Source of the DNA: an uncultured Lachnospiraceae bacterium
GTDB lineage: Bacteria > Bacillota > Clostridia > Lachnospirales > Lachnospiraceae
Length of the DNA: 64,000 nt
Reading direction: 5' to 3'
NCBI GenBank assembly: GCA_947169235.1
Contig: CAMVOY010000004.1
Location: 1 to 64,000, forward strand
The position numbers and the translations under genes were made by a program. Shown piece after piece: positions 50,682-60,484 of this stretch (positions are counted from its first letter, which is position 1; the number at the start of each line of letters is the position of its first letter). The notes under the pieces are model-generated. The model did no database searches and was not told where the DNA came from. It worked only from the letters and a program-made list of their open reading frames with translations.

Positions 50682-51815
50682 ATGAGAAAAGAGATTGATA
50701 AACTGTTATCAGACGCAAAGGTTGATCTGGCACTGATAACGGATGAAGCGAATATGAGATACTTATCCGGCTTTACGGGAGAGGGCTATCTGCTTCTTAC
50801 AAAGAATGCCGGAAAGGTTGTAACCGATTCGAGATATACTGTTGCGGCCCGTGAGGAGTGTCCTGATCTCGAGATAGTTGATTGGGGAAAGATCGGATAC
50901 TATAAGCCTGCCATGGATGCCGTTAAAGAAAAGCTGATAAAGGCTGTTGGATATGAGGATATGTATCTGACGGTGGCAGAGTTTAAGCAGTTTGAAAAGA
51001 AGCTGAAAAGATACGCAGTCTTAAAACCTCTCGGTGTAAAGGCGGACGAACTGAGGCAGGTCAAGGATGATACTGAGATCAGCCTGATAGCCGAGGCTGA
51101 GGCGATTGGAGACAGAGCGTTTGCAAGACTTATGCTGGATCTGGGAGTCGATGTACGGAAACTCGGTGAGGTCGGTAAAGAGGTGGCCCGATACCACGTC
51201 CGCACACCGATAGATGCTCTGAAGTCTACCGAAAAACAGATAGCGGCGAAGCTCGAGTTCTATATGAAGGATGAGGGCGGAGAGAAGCTCAGTTTCGATA
51301 CTATCGCTGCGAGCGGCTTAAACGGAGCGAAGCCGCATGCGGTACCGACCGACAGGCTGCTGAAAAAAGGCGAGCTTCTGACGCTGGATTTCGGATGTGT
51401 CTACAAGGGATACTGCTCTGATATGACACGTACCGTCGCTATCGGAAAGCCTTCTTTAGAGCTTACAAAGATATACAACATTGTAAAAAATGCACAGGAG
51501 ACCGCGCTTAAGCTTATCAAACCCGGCATGACCGGTAAGGAGATAGACGCCCTTGCACGAGATGTTATCAAAAAAGAGGGCTACGGACAGTACTTCGGTC
51601 ATTCCCTGGGGCATTCAGTGGGATTAAAGATTCATGAGAAACCGGGCTTTTCCATAAAGGAAAAAACCGTTATCCGTCCCAATATGGTTGTTTCCGTCGA
51701 GCCCGGGATATATGTGGAAAACGTCGGTGGAGTGCGTATTGAGGACCTTGTGGCGATAACAAAGGATGGAATTAAGAATTTATCAAGGTCGGTAAAGGAA
51801 CTGATTTCGGTATGA
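50682..51815 (+). CDS. M24-family aminopeptidase P / Xaa-Pro peptidase
   Basis: LTLDFGCVYKGYCSDMTRTVAIG; YGQYFGHSLGHSVGLKIHEKPG; VVSVEPGIYVENVGGVRIEDL. Confidence 0.95.
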   Translation: MRKEIDKLLSDAKVDLALITDEANMRYLSGFTGEGYLLLTKNAGKVVTDSRYTVAAREECPDLEIVDWGKIGYYKPAMDAVKEKLIKAVGYEDMYLTVAEFKQFEKKLKRYAVLKPLGVKADELRQVKDDTEISLIAEAEAIGDRAFARLMLDLGVDVRKLGEVGKEVARYHVRTPIDALKSTEKQIAAKLEFYMKDEGGEKLSFDTIAASGLNGAKPHAVPTDRLLKKGELLTLDFGCVYKGYCSDMTRTVAIGKPSLELTKIYNIVKNAQETALKLIKPGMTGKEIDALARDVIKKEGYGQYFGHSLGHSVGLKIHEKPGFSIKEKTVIRPNMVVSVEPGIYVENVGGVRIEDLVAITKDGIKNLSRSVKELISV

Positions 51816-51902
51816 TGATGATATAAATCGTACGATTGCTATAAAAAGTAAAATTTGACAATAAATAGTAAGATTTTTATAATTTGTAAAGGAGCGATGC
51901 CT

Positions 51903-53141
51903 ATGACCAAACGTGAAAACCCCGATGTAAGAGAACTCATCTGCGTGCCAATCGTATCTCTGGTGTGGTTTGGCATACTCGCTGAAGCACGTAAAATAGC
52001 GGAAGAGCGGGTTGATATGGCCGAGTGGAGACTTGACTTTTTTGCGGGACAGGCGGAAGAGATCCCGGCGGTCATAAAGGAGTTGAAAGGAATACTCGGT
52101 GAAAAAAAACTGATCGTCACACTTCGTTCCACAGACGAGGGCGGTGAGGAAAAAGGCGATCGTTTTGATTATTATTCTACCATCTCCATGATCATAGATC
52201 AGGGGCTCGCCGACTACGTCGATATCGAGGTGGAAAAGGATGAGGACAAACTGCGCGAGATGATAGTGAAAGCGCAGGGCAAGTTTACCAAGATCATCGG
52301 TTCATACCATGATTTTGAAAAAATGCCTGATGAGGATTTCATCGTAGAGAAACTCACAAAGATGCGAGACGAGGGATGTGATGTCGGAAAGATAGCCTGC
52401 ATGGCCGAGACTACGGATGATGCAGGAAGGATGTTGGTAGCAACGGGGCGTTTTCATGAAAAGCATCCGTCATTCCCGATAGCGACGATGGCGATGGGAA
52501 GACCGGGATATGTGACCAGGCTTTACGGCGGACTGTACGGATCGAGAGTCACATTTGCCACGCTCGATAAAGCATCTGCGCCGGGGCAGCGCAGCGTGCA
52601 TGAGGTACTCACGACATTTGATAAACTGTTTTCCAGACCCGGACATATTATCCTTATCGGATTCATGGGAACCGGAAAGACGACCATGTCAAAGCTTATT
52701 TCCGAAAAATACGGTATCCCGGAGATCGATACGGATTCCATGATCGTCTCAAAGACGGGTAAGCAGATATCCGAGATCTTTGATGAGGATGGTGAAGAGA
52801 CCTTCCGAAGGGTTGAAACGGATATTCTCGATGAGCTTGGAACATATGACAGATCGGTTGTTTCGTGCGGTGGAGGAACGGTTCTTCGGGACATCAACAT
52901 CAGGAAGCTTAAGAACTTCGGAACAATAGTGCTTCTTACGGCAAAGCCTGAGACTATCCACAAGAGAATACATAAGGATAACTCAAGGCCGCTTCTTGAC
53001 GGCAATATGAACGTCGGATACATCGCCGAGCTTCTCGAGAAGAGAATGCCTTCATACGAGCGTGCCGCAGATGTCATTGTTGCGACGGATGACCGTGATA
53101 TAGAGGATATCGCGGCGGAAATATGGGAACATACTAAGTAA
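51903..53141 (+). CDS. aroDK: bifunctional type I 3-dehydroquinate dehydratase / shikimate kinase
   Basis: N-term EWRLDFF, GSYHDFEKMP, VGKIACMAETTDDAG; C-term IILIGFMGTGKTTMSKLISEKYGIPEIDTDSMI, VVSCGGGTVLR, DNSRPLL. Confidence 0.92.
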   Translation: MTKRENPDVRELICVPIVSLVWFGILAEARKIAEERVDMAEWRLDFFAGQAEEIPAVIKELKGILGEKKLIVTLRSTDEGGEEKGDRFDYYSTISMIIDQGLADYVDIEVEKDEDKLREMIVKAQGKFTKIIGSYHDFEKMPDEDFIVEKLTKMRDEGCDVGKIACMAETTDDAGRMLVATGRFHEKHPSFPIATMAMGRPGYVTRLYGGLYGSRVTFATLDKASAPGQRSVHEVLTTFDKLFSRPGHIILIGFMGTGKTTMSKLISEKYGIPEIDTDSMIVSKTGKQISEIFDEDGEETFRRVETDILDELGTYDRSVVSCGGGTVLRDINIRKLKNFGTIVLLTAKPETIHKRIHKDNSRPLLDGNMNVGYIAELLEKRMPSYERAADVIVATDDRDIEDIAAEIWEHTK

Positions 53142-53199
53142 AAATCCCAAATGCGATCTTTTCGCAGTATCATCAGAAACTCGTGTGGGAACATTTTTC

Positions 53200-53228
53200 T
53201 TGCATTTTGTGATGATATAGGGTAGAAT
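53200..53228 (+). promoter_or_regulatory. sigma-A promoter upstream of efp
   Basis: TTGCAT, 17 nt, TAGAAT. Confidence 0.65.
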
Positions 53229-53263
53229 GATTATATCTTGTATAAAAAGATTGGAGGAAAATC

Positions 53264-53818
53264 ATGATTTCAGCAGGTGATTTCAGAAACGGTCTTACCG
53301 TAGAGATTGAGGGAGTAGTTTACCAGGTTGTTGAGTTTCAGCATGTAAAGCCGGGAAAAGGTGCGGCATTTGTACGTACGAAGCTTCGCAACGTAGTTGA
53401 CGGTGGTGTGGTTGAGAAGACATTCCGTCCGACAGAGAAGTTTCCACAGGCACACATCGACAAGAAGGAGATGCAGTACCTGTATAAGGATGATATGTAT
53501 CATTTCATGGACAACGAGTCCTATGAGCAGATCGATCTGACTGAGGAAGCAGTCGGAGAGACCATGAAGTTTGTAAAGGAGAACGATAATGTAAAGGTGC
53601 TTTCCTACAAAGGAAACATCTTCTCTATCGAGCCTCCTATGTTTGCGGAGCTTGAGGTTACAGAGACTGAGCCGGGCGTGAAGGGTGACACTGCGACAAA
53701 CGTTACCAAGCCTGCTACAGTTGAGACAGGAGCTCAGGTTGCAGTACCTCTGTTTGTTAACCAGGGTGATCGTATCCAGATCGATACACGTACGGGAGAG
53801 TATCTGAAGAGACTTTGA
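53264..53818 (+). CDS. efp: translation elongation factor P
   Basis: [55 protein letters not shown]. Confidence 0.97.
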   Translation: MISAGDFRNGLTVEIEGVVYQVVEFQHVKPGKGAAFVRTKLRNVVDGGVVEKTFRPTEKFPQAHIDKKEMQYLYKDDMYHFMDNESYEQIDLTEEAVGETMKFVKENDNVKVLSYKGNIFSIEPPMFAELEVTETEPGVKGDTATNVTKPATVETGAQVAVPLFVNQGDRIQIDTRTGEYLKRL

Positions 53819-53830
53819 TCTGTTTCGGAG

Positions 53831-54991
53831 ATGATGCCTATGATGAAAAAGCCGATTAAAAAGATCATCGCTTTGATGATGTGCTTCATATTCGCGACAT
53901 CTGTCGTGACCGGTTGTGGTGACGACTCGGCTTCGAATGACGAAAACAAGATCAAGATAGGTGTGTCCATATGGAGCACTACTGATTCTCTGGGTGTTCA
54001 ATGCAAAAAAATACTTGATCATACGGCGAATATCCTCGGTGATGTAGAGCTTGAGTATATCGTTCAGGATCATGTTTCCGAGAAGGTCACATCGAGTGTC
54101 CAAACGATGATCAATGACGGTTGTAAGGGAATCATCGTTTGCAACTCCGCTGACAGCGAGATGAGTTCCATCATACGCTCATGTGATGAGGCAGGAGTGT
54201 ATGTAGCGCAGTTTTTCCGCGTGATCAGTGAACAGGAGTCCGATGACATCTACCAGATGGGAACGGAATCAAAGTATTATATAGGTTCCGTACATGAGAA
54301 CGAAGTTGAAAACGGCGAGAAACTCGGCGGTATTCTCCTTGACAAGGGCTGCAGACATCTCGGGATAGTCGGCTGGGAGCAAGGTGATTCGACATGGTTG
54401 CGACGCTGGGAAGGCTACAGAAACGCTGTCAATCAATGGAATGCATCGCACGGCGGCGACGAAGCAACTCTTTATGATCCTCAGTATGCAGGAACGACCA
54501 TAGAGGGTGGCGAGAAAGCTGCCAACGCATTTATGGACAAGTATTCTGATCTGGATGCATTGATAGCTGCCGGAGGCGGCGGTGATCCTTTTGAGGGTGT
54601 TCTTAACGCTGTTGAGAAGGCCGGAAAAGTCAGTGATATAAAGGTTGTCTCCACTGATTTCAGGAATGATCTGGAGGCCAGACTTGAGCAGGGATCCATA
54701 GCAGCTGAGTCCGGTGGACATTACTGTGATCCGTTGTTTGCATTTTTCATGGTATACAATGCGATAAACGGGGATACAGCTTATATCGAAGGAAACTTCA
54801 ACGAGATACATTTTCCGTATCTATACGTATTCTCGCCACAAACCTATTCCGATTATGAGAAGCTTTTTGTAAATCAGTTTCCATACTCGGATGAGGAGAT
54901 TAAGGGTATGAGCGGGGCCAGCTTCGACCAGCTGAAAAACATGGCAGAGTCTCTTTCTATCGAGGACGCAAAGAATCGACTTGGCAAATGA
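53831..54991 (+). CDS. periplasmic-binding (sugar ABC type) lipoprotein
   Basis: FATSVVTGCGDD lipobox; IKIGVSIWSTTDSLGVQCKKILDHTANILG...NDGCKGIIVCNSADSEMSSIIRSCDEAG. Confidence 0.85.
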   Translation: MMPMMKKPIKKIIALMMCFIFATSVVTGCGDDSASNDENKIKIGVSIWSTTDSLGVQCKKILDHTANILGDVELEYIVQDHVSEKVTSSVQTMINDGCKGIIVCNSADSEMSSIIRSCDEAGVYVAQFFRVISEQESDDIYQMGTESKYYIGSVHENEVENGEKLGGILLDKGCRHLGIVGWEQGDSTWLRRWEGYRNAVNQWNASHGGDEATLYDPQYAGTTIEGGEKAANAFMDKYSDLDALIAAGGGGDPFEGVLNAVEKAGKVSDIKVVSTDFRNDLEARLEQGSIAAESGGHYCDPLFAFFMVYNAINGDTAYIEGNFNEIHFPYLYVFSPQTYSDYEKLFVNQFPYSDEEIKGMSGASFDQLKNMAESLSIEDAKNRLGK

Positions 54992-55004
54992 TAATAAAAA
55001 ATAT

Positions 55005-55040
55005 GGCCGATGATGTTTTAGTGCTATCATCGGCCGTTTC
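55005..55040 (+). terminator. Rho-independent-like terminator
   Basis: GGCCGATGAT-N11-ATCATCGGCC-GTTTCT. Confidence 0.75.
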
Positions 55041-55057
55041 TATAATCTGGAGGAAAT

Positions 55058-55567
55058 ATGGGCTTTCTGGATAAAAAGAAAAATGAAGAGTGGATCGACG
55101 GGACGCCGGAGAGCTTTAAGATTTGGTTTTGGATCAGATTGGCGGTGTGCCTTTTTCTGTTCTATACCGGTGGAGAGCTGATATATCACTATGTTAAAGG
55201 CGAGATAGGATGGGGAGCGATTGCCGGAGCAGCCGTGTTTTTCGTTTTCGGAATCGTTTTTATGATACTTGATATTAGCAGGTATCTGAGGCTGAGAAGG
55301 GCGATGAAAGAGCGCGACGCGGATGATACCGGTCGTCCTACCGATGCATCTTCGCTCGGGTCCGGGATCGCAGGCTCTAGGACCCTCGCGCGCGATGCAT
55401 CAGGTAGTCCTGAGAGAAGTGATCGATCGGGTGGCTTTCCGGAGACAGGAGAGTCCGGTCGTCCTACCGATGCATCAGGTAGTGGTGAAATTAAAAAAAA
55501 TAGCATAAGTGATTTTGCTAAATATGTTGTGAATGATGAGGAGGATGAGACCGATGATGAAGTTTAA
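55058..55567 (+). CDS. two-TM membrane protein with repetitive disordered tail
   Basis: TM segments LAVCLFLFYTGGELIYHYV and IAGAAVFFVFGIVFMIL; tail contains GRPTDAS twice with a 22-bp perfect DNA repeat (55329-55350, 55455-55476). Confidence 0.7.
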   Translation: MGFLDKKKNEEWIDGTPESFKIWFWIRLAVCLFLFYTGGELIYHYVKGEIGWGAIAGAAVFFVFGIVFMILDISRYLRLRRAMKERDADDTGRPTDASSLGSGIAGSRTLARDASGSPERSDRSGGFPETGESGRPTDASGSGEIKKNSISDFAKYVVNDEEDETDDEV

Positions 55568-55814
55568 GAATTCTAAAAAACGCGGGAAATGGTCGATTCA
55601 GGCCGGACCGAAGAAGCGCAGGTTTATCGTGAAGTCAAAGAGGCCCGGTAAGTGGTCGTTGAAGTTTAAGCTTGGAAGTAAGAATCACAACAAGATGCAC
55701 AAGATGGACAAGCTGAAGAAACTTCCGAAGATGAAAAAGATGAGCAAGATGCAGAAGATGAAGAAGCTTGACAAGATCAAAAGGCTTCCGAAACTGAAGA
55801 TGAAACATAAGTAA
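55554..55814 (+). CDS. highly basic Lys/Met-rich small protein
   Basis: 86 aa, 31 Lys, 5 Arg, 9 Met, 2 Asp; overlaps upstream ORF end; GAGGAGG upstream; two RxGKWS motifs. Confidence 0.65.
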   Translation: MMKFKNSKKRGKWSIQAGPKKRRFIVKSKRPGKWSLKFKLGSKNHNKMHKMDKLKKLPKMKKMSKMQKMKKLDKIKRLPKLKMKHK

Positions 55815-55877
55815 TAAACAGGGATTACAGGTGGGGGCCGTCTTAACGCAGCTATTTTTACAGCCGGGGGATGACTT

Positions 55878-57098
55878 ATGAAAAAGAGAACTAAAGCGGT
55901 TATTGCCGTGCTTTTGACAGTATCAGGGATGATGTCTCAGACATTCATCCCTGTAGTTTACGCTGAGAAACAAAGTGTCGCGACATCTGTTAAGGTTGAC
56001 GCGGTATCTGCTGAGGTTGCATATGGAGATGCAGTGTCTGAGCAGGCCGTGACAGAGAGTCCGCTACCTACTGAGACGCCGGTACAGACACCGCTTCCGA
56101 ATCCGATACGTGTGAAGGGGAAAACCGCAAATATCGATCTGGGACCTAAAACGGTACTTAAAAAATCCAAGGTGCTTTCCATATCCGGAGCGAAAGGAGC
56201 GTTATCTTTCAAAAAGATAAGCGGAAATAAAAAGATCAGGATCAACGGATCAAACGGAAAGGTAACGGTAAAAGAAAGACTTGCTAAAGGAACATATATT
56301 GTTCGCGTTAAGGTTACTGCCGCGGGCAATGATATGTACAGAGCAGGGGCGCTTGCAAAGTCGTTTAAGATAAGGGTGTCGGCTACAAGTCTGAGTTCGT
56401 CAGACTCTTATAATTATAACAAAAAAGTAAACTTCGGGCTGAGCTATAACGGGCACAACAAGCCGGGAGCGTGCGCGCCGTACAGCGGTTTCTCTTTTAA
56501 GAAATTCGGTGCGATGTACGTTAAACATCCGGATAAAAAAGAGATATATTTAACATTTGATTGCGGTTATGATAACGGAAACACCGTTAAAGTATTAAAC
56601 ACACTGAAAAAGAAAAAGGTCAAGGCTATCTTTTTTATAACAAAGGTTTTTCTTGACGATAAGCCCGGGCTTGTTAAGAGGATGAAGCGTGAAGGTCATC
56701 TGGTCGGAAATCATACGATGAGCCATCCGTACATGTATAACTGCTCTGATGATAAAATAAGATCAGAGCTGACCGGTATGGAAAAGCTTATGAAGCAAAA
56801 GACCGGTTACAAGATGGACAGATTTATTAGACCTCCATATGGGTCATTCAGCATCAGAGTGCTAAAAACCGCAAAGGAGCTCGGATACAAAACAGTATTT
56901 TGGAGTCTGGCATGGTATGATTATGATGAGGCGCACCAGCCCTCTGTGAGCTCTGTTGTTGACAAGTTCAGAAACCGTTATCACAAGGGTATGATACCGC
57001 TATTACATATCACATCATCGGCGGATACACAGGCGCTTCCTCAGATAATATCGTATATGAAAAGCAAGAAATACAAGTTTTGCCAGTTTAGCAGTTAG
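55878..57098 (+). CDS. secreted polysaccharide deacetylase (NodB domain) with N-terminal beta domain
   Basis: Signal peptide; [58 protein letters not shown]. Confidence 0.9.
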   Translation: MKKRTKAVIAVLLTVSGMMSQTFIPVVYAEKQSVATSVKVDAVSAEVAYGDAVSEQAVTESPLPTETPVQTPLPNPIRVKGKTANIDLGPKTVLKKSKVLSISGAKGALSFKKISGNKKIRINGSNGKVTVKERLAKGTYIVRVKVTAAGNDMYRAGALAKSFKIRVSATSLSSSDSYNYNKKVNFGLSYNGHNKPGACAPYSGFSFKKFGAMYVKHPDKKEIYLTFDCGYDNGNTVKVLNTLKKKKVKAIFFITKVFLDDKPGLVKRMKREGHLVGNHTMSHPYMYNCSDDKIRSELTGMEKLMKQKTGYKMDRFIRPPYGSFSIRVLKTAKELGYKTVFWSLAWYDYDEAHQPSVSSVVDKFRNRYHKGMIPLLHITSSADTQALPQIISYMKSKKYKFCQFSS

Positions 57099-57106
57099 GA
57101 GACAAA

Positions 57107-57856
57107 ATGAAGCTGATATCATGGAATGTTAATGGCTTACGAGCATGCGTAGGGAAAAACTTTAATGAGGCATTCGACACACTGGACGCGGATGTTTTCT
57201 GTCTGCAGGAGACAAAGCTTCAGCAGGGGCAGATAGATCTGGACCTACCGGGCTATCATCAATATTGGAACTATGCCGAGAAAAAGGGATACTCAGGAAC
57301 GGCCGTATTTACGAAGATTGAGCCGATAAACGTGACCTATGGAATAGGTGTGGATGAGCATGACCATGAGGGACGTGTGATCACGTGCGAGTTTGAGGAT
57401 TTTTATTTCGTTTGTGTGTATGTTCCGAACTCACAAAATGAGCTGAAAAGACTTGATTACCGCATGAAGTGGGAGGATGACTTCCGGGCGTATCTGTGTG
57501 GGCTGAAGGAGAAGAAGGGCGTTATCGTCACGGGAGATATGAACGTGGCTCATCAGGAGATCGACCTCAAAAACCCGTCGGCAAATCATCATAACGCGGG
57601 CTTTACCGATGAGGAGAGAGGCAAGATGACAGAGCTTCTCGATGCCGGCTTCATCGACAGCTTCAGATATCTCTACCCGGACGTGACGGATGTATACAGC
57701 TGGTGGTCATATCGTTTTTCTGCCAGAAGCAGGAACGCAGGGTGGAGGATTGATTATTTTCTCGTATCCGAGGATATGAAGGACCGTATCGGGGATGCGA
57801 AGATCCATACCGACATACTCGGCTCAGATCACTGTCCGGTTGAGTTGACTATTTGA
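57107..57856 (+). CDS. xth: exodeoxyribonuclease III
   Basis: [55 protein letters not shown]. Confidence 0.96.
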   Translation: MKLISWNVNGLRACVGKNFNEAFDTLDADVFCLQETKLQQGQIDLDLPGYHQYWNYAEKKGYSGTAVFTKIEPINVTYGIGVDEHDHEGRVITCEFEDFYFVCVYVPNSQNELKRLDYRMKWEDDFRAYLCGLKEKKGVIVTGDMNVAHQEIDLKNPSANHHNAGFTDEERGKMTELLDAGFIDSFRYLYPDVTDVYSWWSYRFSARSRNAGWRIDYFLVSEDMKDRIGDAKIHTDILGSDHCPVELTI

Positions 57857-57887
57857 GAGATTGATTTGAAATATGATGGGATGACAT

Positions 57888-58427
57888 ATGTTTTGTATTG
57901 TTATGGCTATGGCGGAGACGCCGGAGGACAGAACTAAGCTTGAAAAGCTGTTTAATCTATATGAAAAGATGATGTACCGTATTGCATACGGTATTCTTAA
58001 CCATCATCATGATTCTGAAGATGCCGTGATTACTGCTTGGGAGCGGATTGCGGCGAATCTTGATAAAATTCTTGAAATCGATTGTCCCCAGACCAAGAGC
58101 TTCATCGTTATAATAGTTGAAAGAGTGGCGATAGATATATATCGTCGTAATTCCAGAATACGTAATAATGAAATGTCAGCGGATAAACTTGAGGAGTCGC
58201 CGGTGATCCTGACAAAAGACCAAGCACTCGAGGACGTAGAGATGGCCGATGTATTCAGGCGTTTGCCGAAAAAATACAGTGAAGTGATGAGTTATCACTA
58301 CATGAACGGAATGACGATGGAAGAGATTGCAAAGTTAACCGATATTTCTGTTGAGGCGGTAAAAAAGCGGATACAACGAGGCAGAGCGATCATAGCAAAG
58401 GAGATGGGGAGGAAACCTCTTTTCTGA
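57888..58427 (+). CDS. ECF-type RNA polymerase sigma factor (paralog of 20001-20525)
   Basis: MFCIVMAMAETPEDRTKLEKLF...DSEDAVITAWERIAANLDKI...LPKKYSEVMSYHYMNGMTMEEIAKLTDISVEAVKKRIQRGRAI. Confidence 0.9.
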   Translation: MFCIVMAMAETPEDRTKLEKLFNLYEKMMYRIAYGILNHHHDSEDAVITAWERIAANLDKILEIDCPQTKSFIVIIVERVAIDIYRRNSRIRNNEMSADKLEESPVILTKDQALEDVEMADVFRRLPKKYSEVMSYHYMNGMTMEEIAKLTDISVEAVKKRIQRGRAIIAKEMGRKPLF

Positions 58428-58496
58428 TCGTTATAGTAAATAGAACGGTACGAAAGGAGAAATTCAAAGATGAGTGTGTATGAAAGGAGAAGGACT

Positions 58497-58961
58497 ATGA
58501 CTAACGAAAAAGCAATTACCACAACTCAAAAAGTAATAAGGATTATTAAGCCGTTGAGTCTGATAGTTTACTTGATCATATGGGCGTTGTGCCTTGGAGC
58601 GTTCTATGTTATCAAGGACGACTCAGGAGGTTTTGGGTATACAATACTTGTTATTTATATTGTTATTCCGGTGTCTACATTTGTTGCTTCCGTCCTGTTT
58701 GGAGCGTTTGACTTTGGAGGGAAGCTCAAGTGGATATGGCCGGTATTCTTTGGGTTCATGTATATGCTTTTAGAATATGTCACGTATAGATTGGGTAACA
58801 CTATTGCTTTTGGAAATATCAATCCTCTTGACAAGGATGATTTAATGATGTTTGTTAATGGCTTAATAGTATCTGCATTCGCGATCATTGTCGGGCACAT
58901 CGTGTATTTGACGGTGGTACGAAGATATGATTTGTTAAAAACCAAGAAAACGATGAGTTGA
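58497..58961 (+). CDS. four-TM membrane protein of unknown function
   Basis: Hydrophobic segments PLSLIVYLIIWALCLGAFYVI, YTILVIYIVIPVSTFVASVLFGAF etc. Confidence 0.65.
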   Translation: MTNEKAITTTQKVIRIIKPLSLIVYLIIWALCLGAFYVIKDDSGGFGYTILVIYIVIPVSTFVASVLFGAFDFGGKLKWIWPVFFGFMYMLLEYVTYRLGNTIAFGNINPLDKDDLMMFVNGLIVSAFAIIVGHIVYLTVVRRYDLLKTKKTMS

Positions 58962-58974
58962 AAAGGAGGAAGGT

Positions 58975-59043
58975 ATGCTAGAATACGGAGATGATTCAAG
59001 TCGATTTGTGAAAAAGATAGTGTCATATCTTTCGGTTACATGA
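58975..59043 (+). CDS. 22-aa micro-ORF MLEYGDDSSRFVKKIVSYLSVT
   Basis: Strong RBS AAAGGAGGAAGGT 1-2 nt upstream; ATGA overlap with next micro-ORF. Confidence 0.35.
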   Translation: MLEYGDDSSRFVKKIVSYLSVT

Positions 59044-59165
59044 GAGATCCGGCAGAGTTCTCAATCACAGAAACAACCTTATGGTTTTGGATATGTATTA
59101 CTATGTATTTGATTTCAGTGATTACAAATGCATGTTTTATCTTTATAAGACATAGGGAAAAATAA
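59040..59165 (+). CDS. 41-aa single-TM micro-ORF MRDPAEFSITETTLWFWICITMYLISVITNACFIFIRHREK
   Basis: ATGA overlap with upstream micro-ORF, one hydrophobic helix ending in basic residues, followed by terminator. Confidence 0.45.
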   Translation: MRDPAEFSITETTLWFWICITMYLISVITNACFIFIRHREK

Positions 59166-59191
59166 ACAAAATAATTCCACGATGGTTTTTC

Positions 59192-59217
59192 CGCCCTTGG
59201 GTACAAGGGCGTTTTTT
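59192..59217 (+). terminator. Rho-independent terminator
   Basis: CGCCCTTG-ggta-CAAGGGCG-TTTTTT. Confidence 0.93.
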
Positions 59218-59321
59218 CTTTATGAGTGAATATTTTTACTGTGTAAAAAAGTAGACAAATCGCTGAAATAGTGATAAAATATGCCATAAAGCACCATTTT
59301 TTATACATAAGGAGATCGGCT

Positions 59322-60383
59322 ATGGTCATCATGCATGGTGAGGATAAGGTTGCACATATCGCGAAAAACGGGTCTATAGAGGTGTTTGACGAGCTGTGGA
59401 TGCCTTACGACCTTTATTTCGAGGTGGCCTCTGACGACATCGATGATCTCGTGCAGAATTTGGAGAACTTCTATCACTGGTGTGCTACGAGGCTTATACA
59501 TATCGACAGGAAGTATATCAAGGAAATACTTAACAGTATCGGTGCGTCGCAACAGATGACTGATCGTGACAGAGCGAAGGTAGCGCTTTCATACCATGCT
59601 TTATCCCTGCTCGACCTGTACTGGGTGCGTGAGGATGATGAGGAGATTAGTTTTGCTGAGATTAACCTGTATGATCATTCTCTTAGTAACGCGTTTACCG
59701 ATCTGAGCCTTCGCGGGAAGTCGATGACTGTCGAGAATGCTCATATGATTGCTGATAACCTGAATACGCCGGGGATGTTCCCGAAGGCATGGGTGAGAGA
59801 CGGCGGAACATTTTTTCTGTTGAAGGACGGAGATCAGGATTCGGTGGAGAAGGAGCTTCTGGCCGGTTGCATTGCGAGCTGCTTTGATGTGCCGCAGGTG
59901 AAATACGAGCGGGCTGAGTATGTGGATTTGCCTGTGTCAAGGTCGCAGATTATCACATCGAAGAAATACAGTATCGTCACTATGGAGGCGTTTCAGATAT
60001 ATGCGCTGAATCACGATATGAACTGGATTGATGAGGTTCTGGCTAAGGATGCCAAGGGCTATTACATGATGAATATCATCGATTATCTGGTCGGAAACAC
60101 GGATCGCCATTGGGGCAATTGGGGATGGCTCGTCGATAATGAGACGGGAGAGCGTGTGCGCCTGCAGGATCTGATGGATTTTAACCAATCGTTCGGTGCG
60201 TATGATACGATAGATGGAGCGCAGTGTCAGACAGCTGAGGGGATGACGCAGCGTGAGGCTGCCAAGGAGGCGGTGAAAAGAATCAAAGGATGGCAACCCG
60301 TGAGAGATATCGATGATGCGTGGTTTGGTGATAGGGATGAGTGGAGAGAGATGTTTCATAAGCGGTTTCGTGAACTGGGATAA
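59322..60383 (+). CDS. orphan HipA-like kinase-fold protein
   Basis: 353 aa; VGNTDRHWGNWGWLVDNETGERVRLQDLMDFNQSFGAYD resembles the HipA-like catalytic loop; no HTH partner adjacent. Confidence 0.6.
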   Translation: MVIMHGEDKVAHIAKNGSIEVFDELWMPYDLYFEVASDDIDDLVQNLENFYHWCATRLIHIDRKYIKEILNSIGASQQMTDRDRAKVALSYHALSLLDLYWVREDDEEISFAEINLYDHSLSNAFTDLSLRGKSMTVENAHMIADNLNTPGMFPKAWVRDGGTFFLLKDGDQDSVEKELLAGCIASCFDVPQVKYERAEYVDLPVSRSQIITSKKYSIVTMEAFQIYALNHDMNWIDEVLAKDAKGYYMMNIIDYLVGNTDRHWGNWGWLVDNETGERVRLQDLMDFNQSFGAYDTIDGAQCQTAEGMTQREAAKEAVKRIKGWQPVRDIDDAWFGDRDEWREMFHKRFRELG

Positions 60384-60391
60384 TTTGATGA

Positions 60392-60421
60392 TTGACGCGG
60401 ACCCGTGATTTGTGGTATAAT
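60392..60421 (+). promoter_or_regulatory. sigma-A promoter upstream of gls24
   Basis: TTGACG, 18 nt, TATAAT. Confidence 0.7.
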
Positions 60422-60484
60422 AGCTGAGTTGAATGAAATCGCCTATGGCGATGACAATAGAAGACTGAATGGAGGGTTTTCAGA

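Noticed and set aside
53270-54103. 277-aa minus-strand ORF opposite efp
   Set aside because: Overlaps efp and a lipoprotein gene on the plus strand, both of which have strong family signatures.
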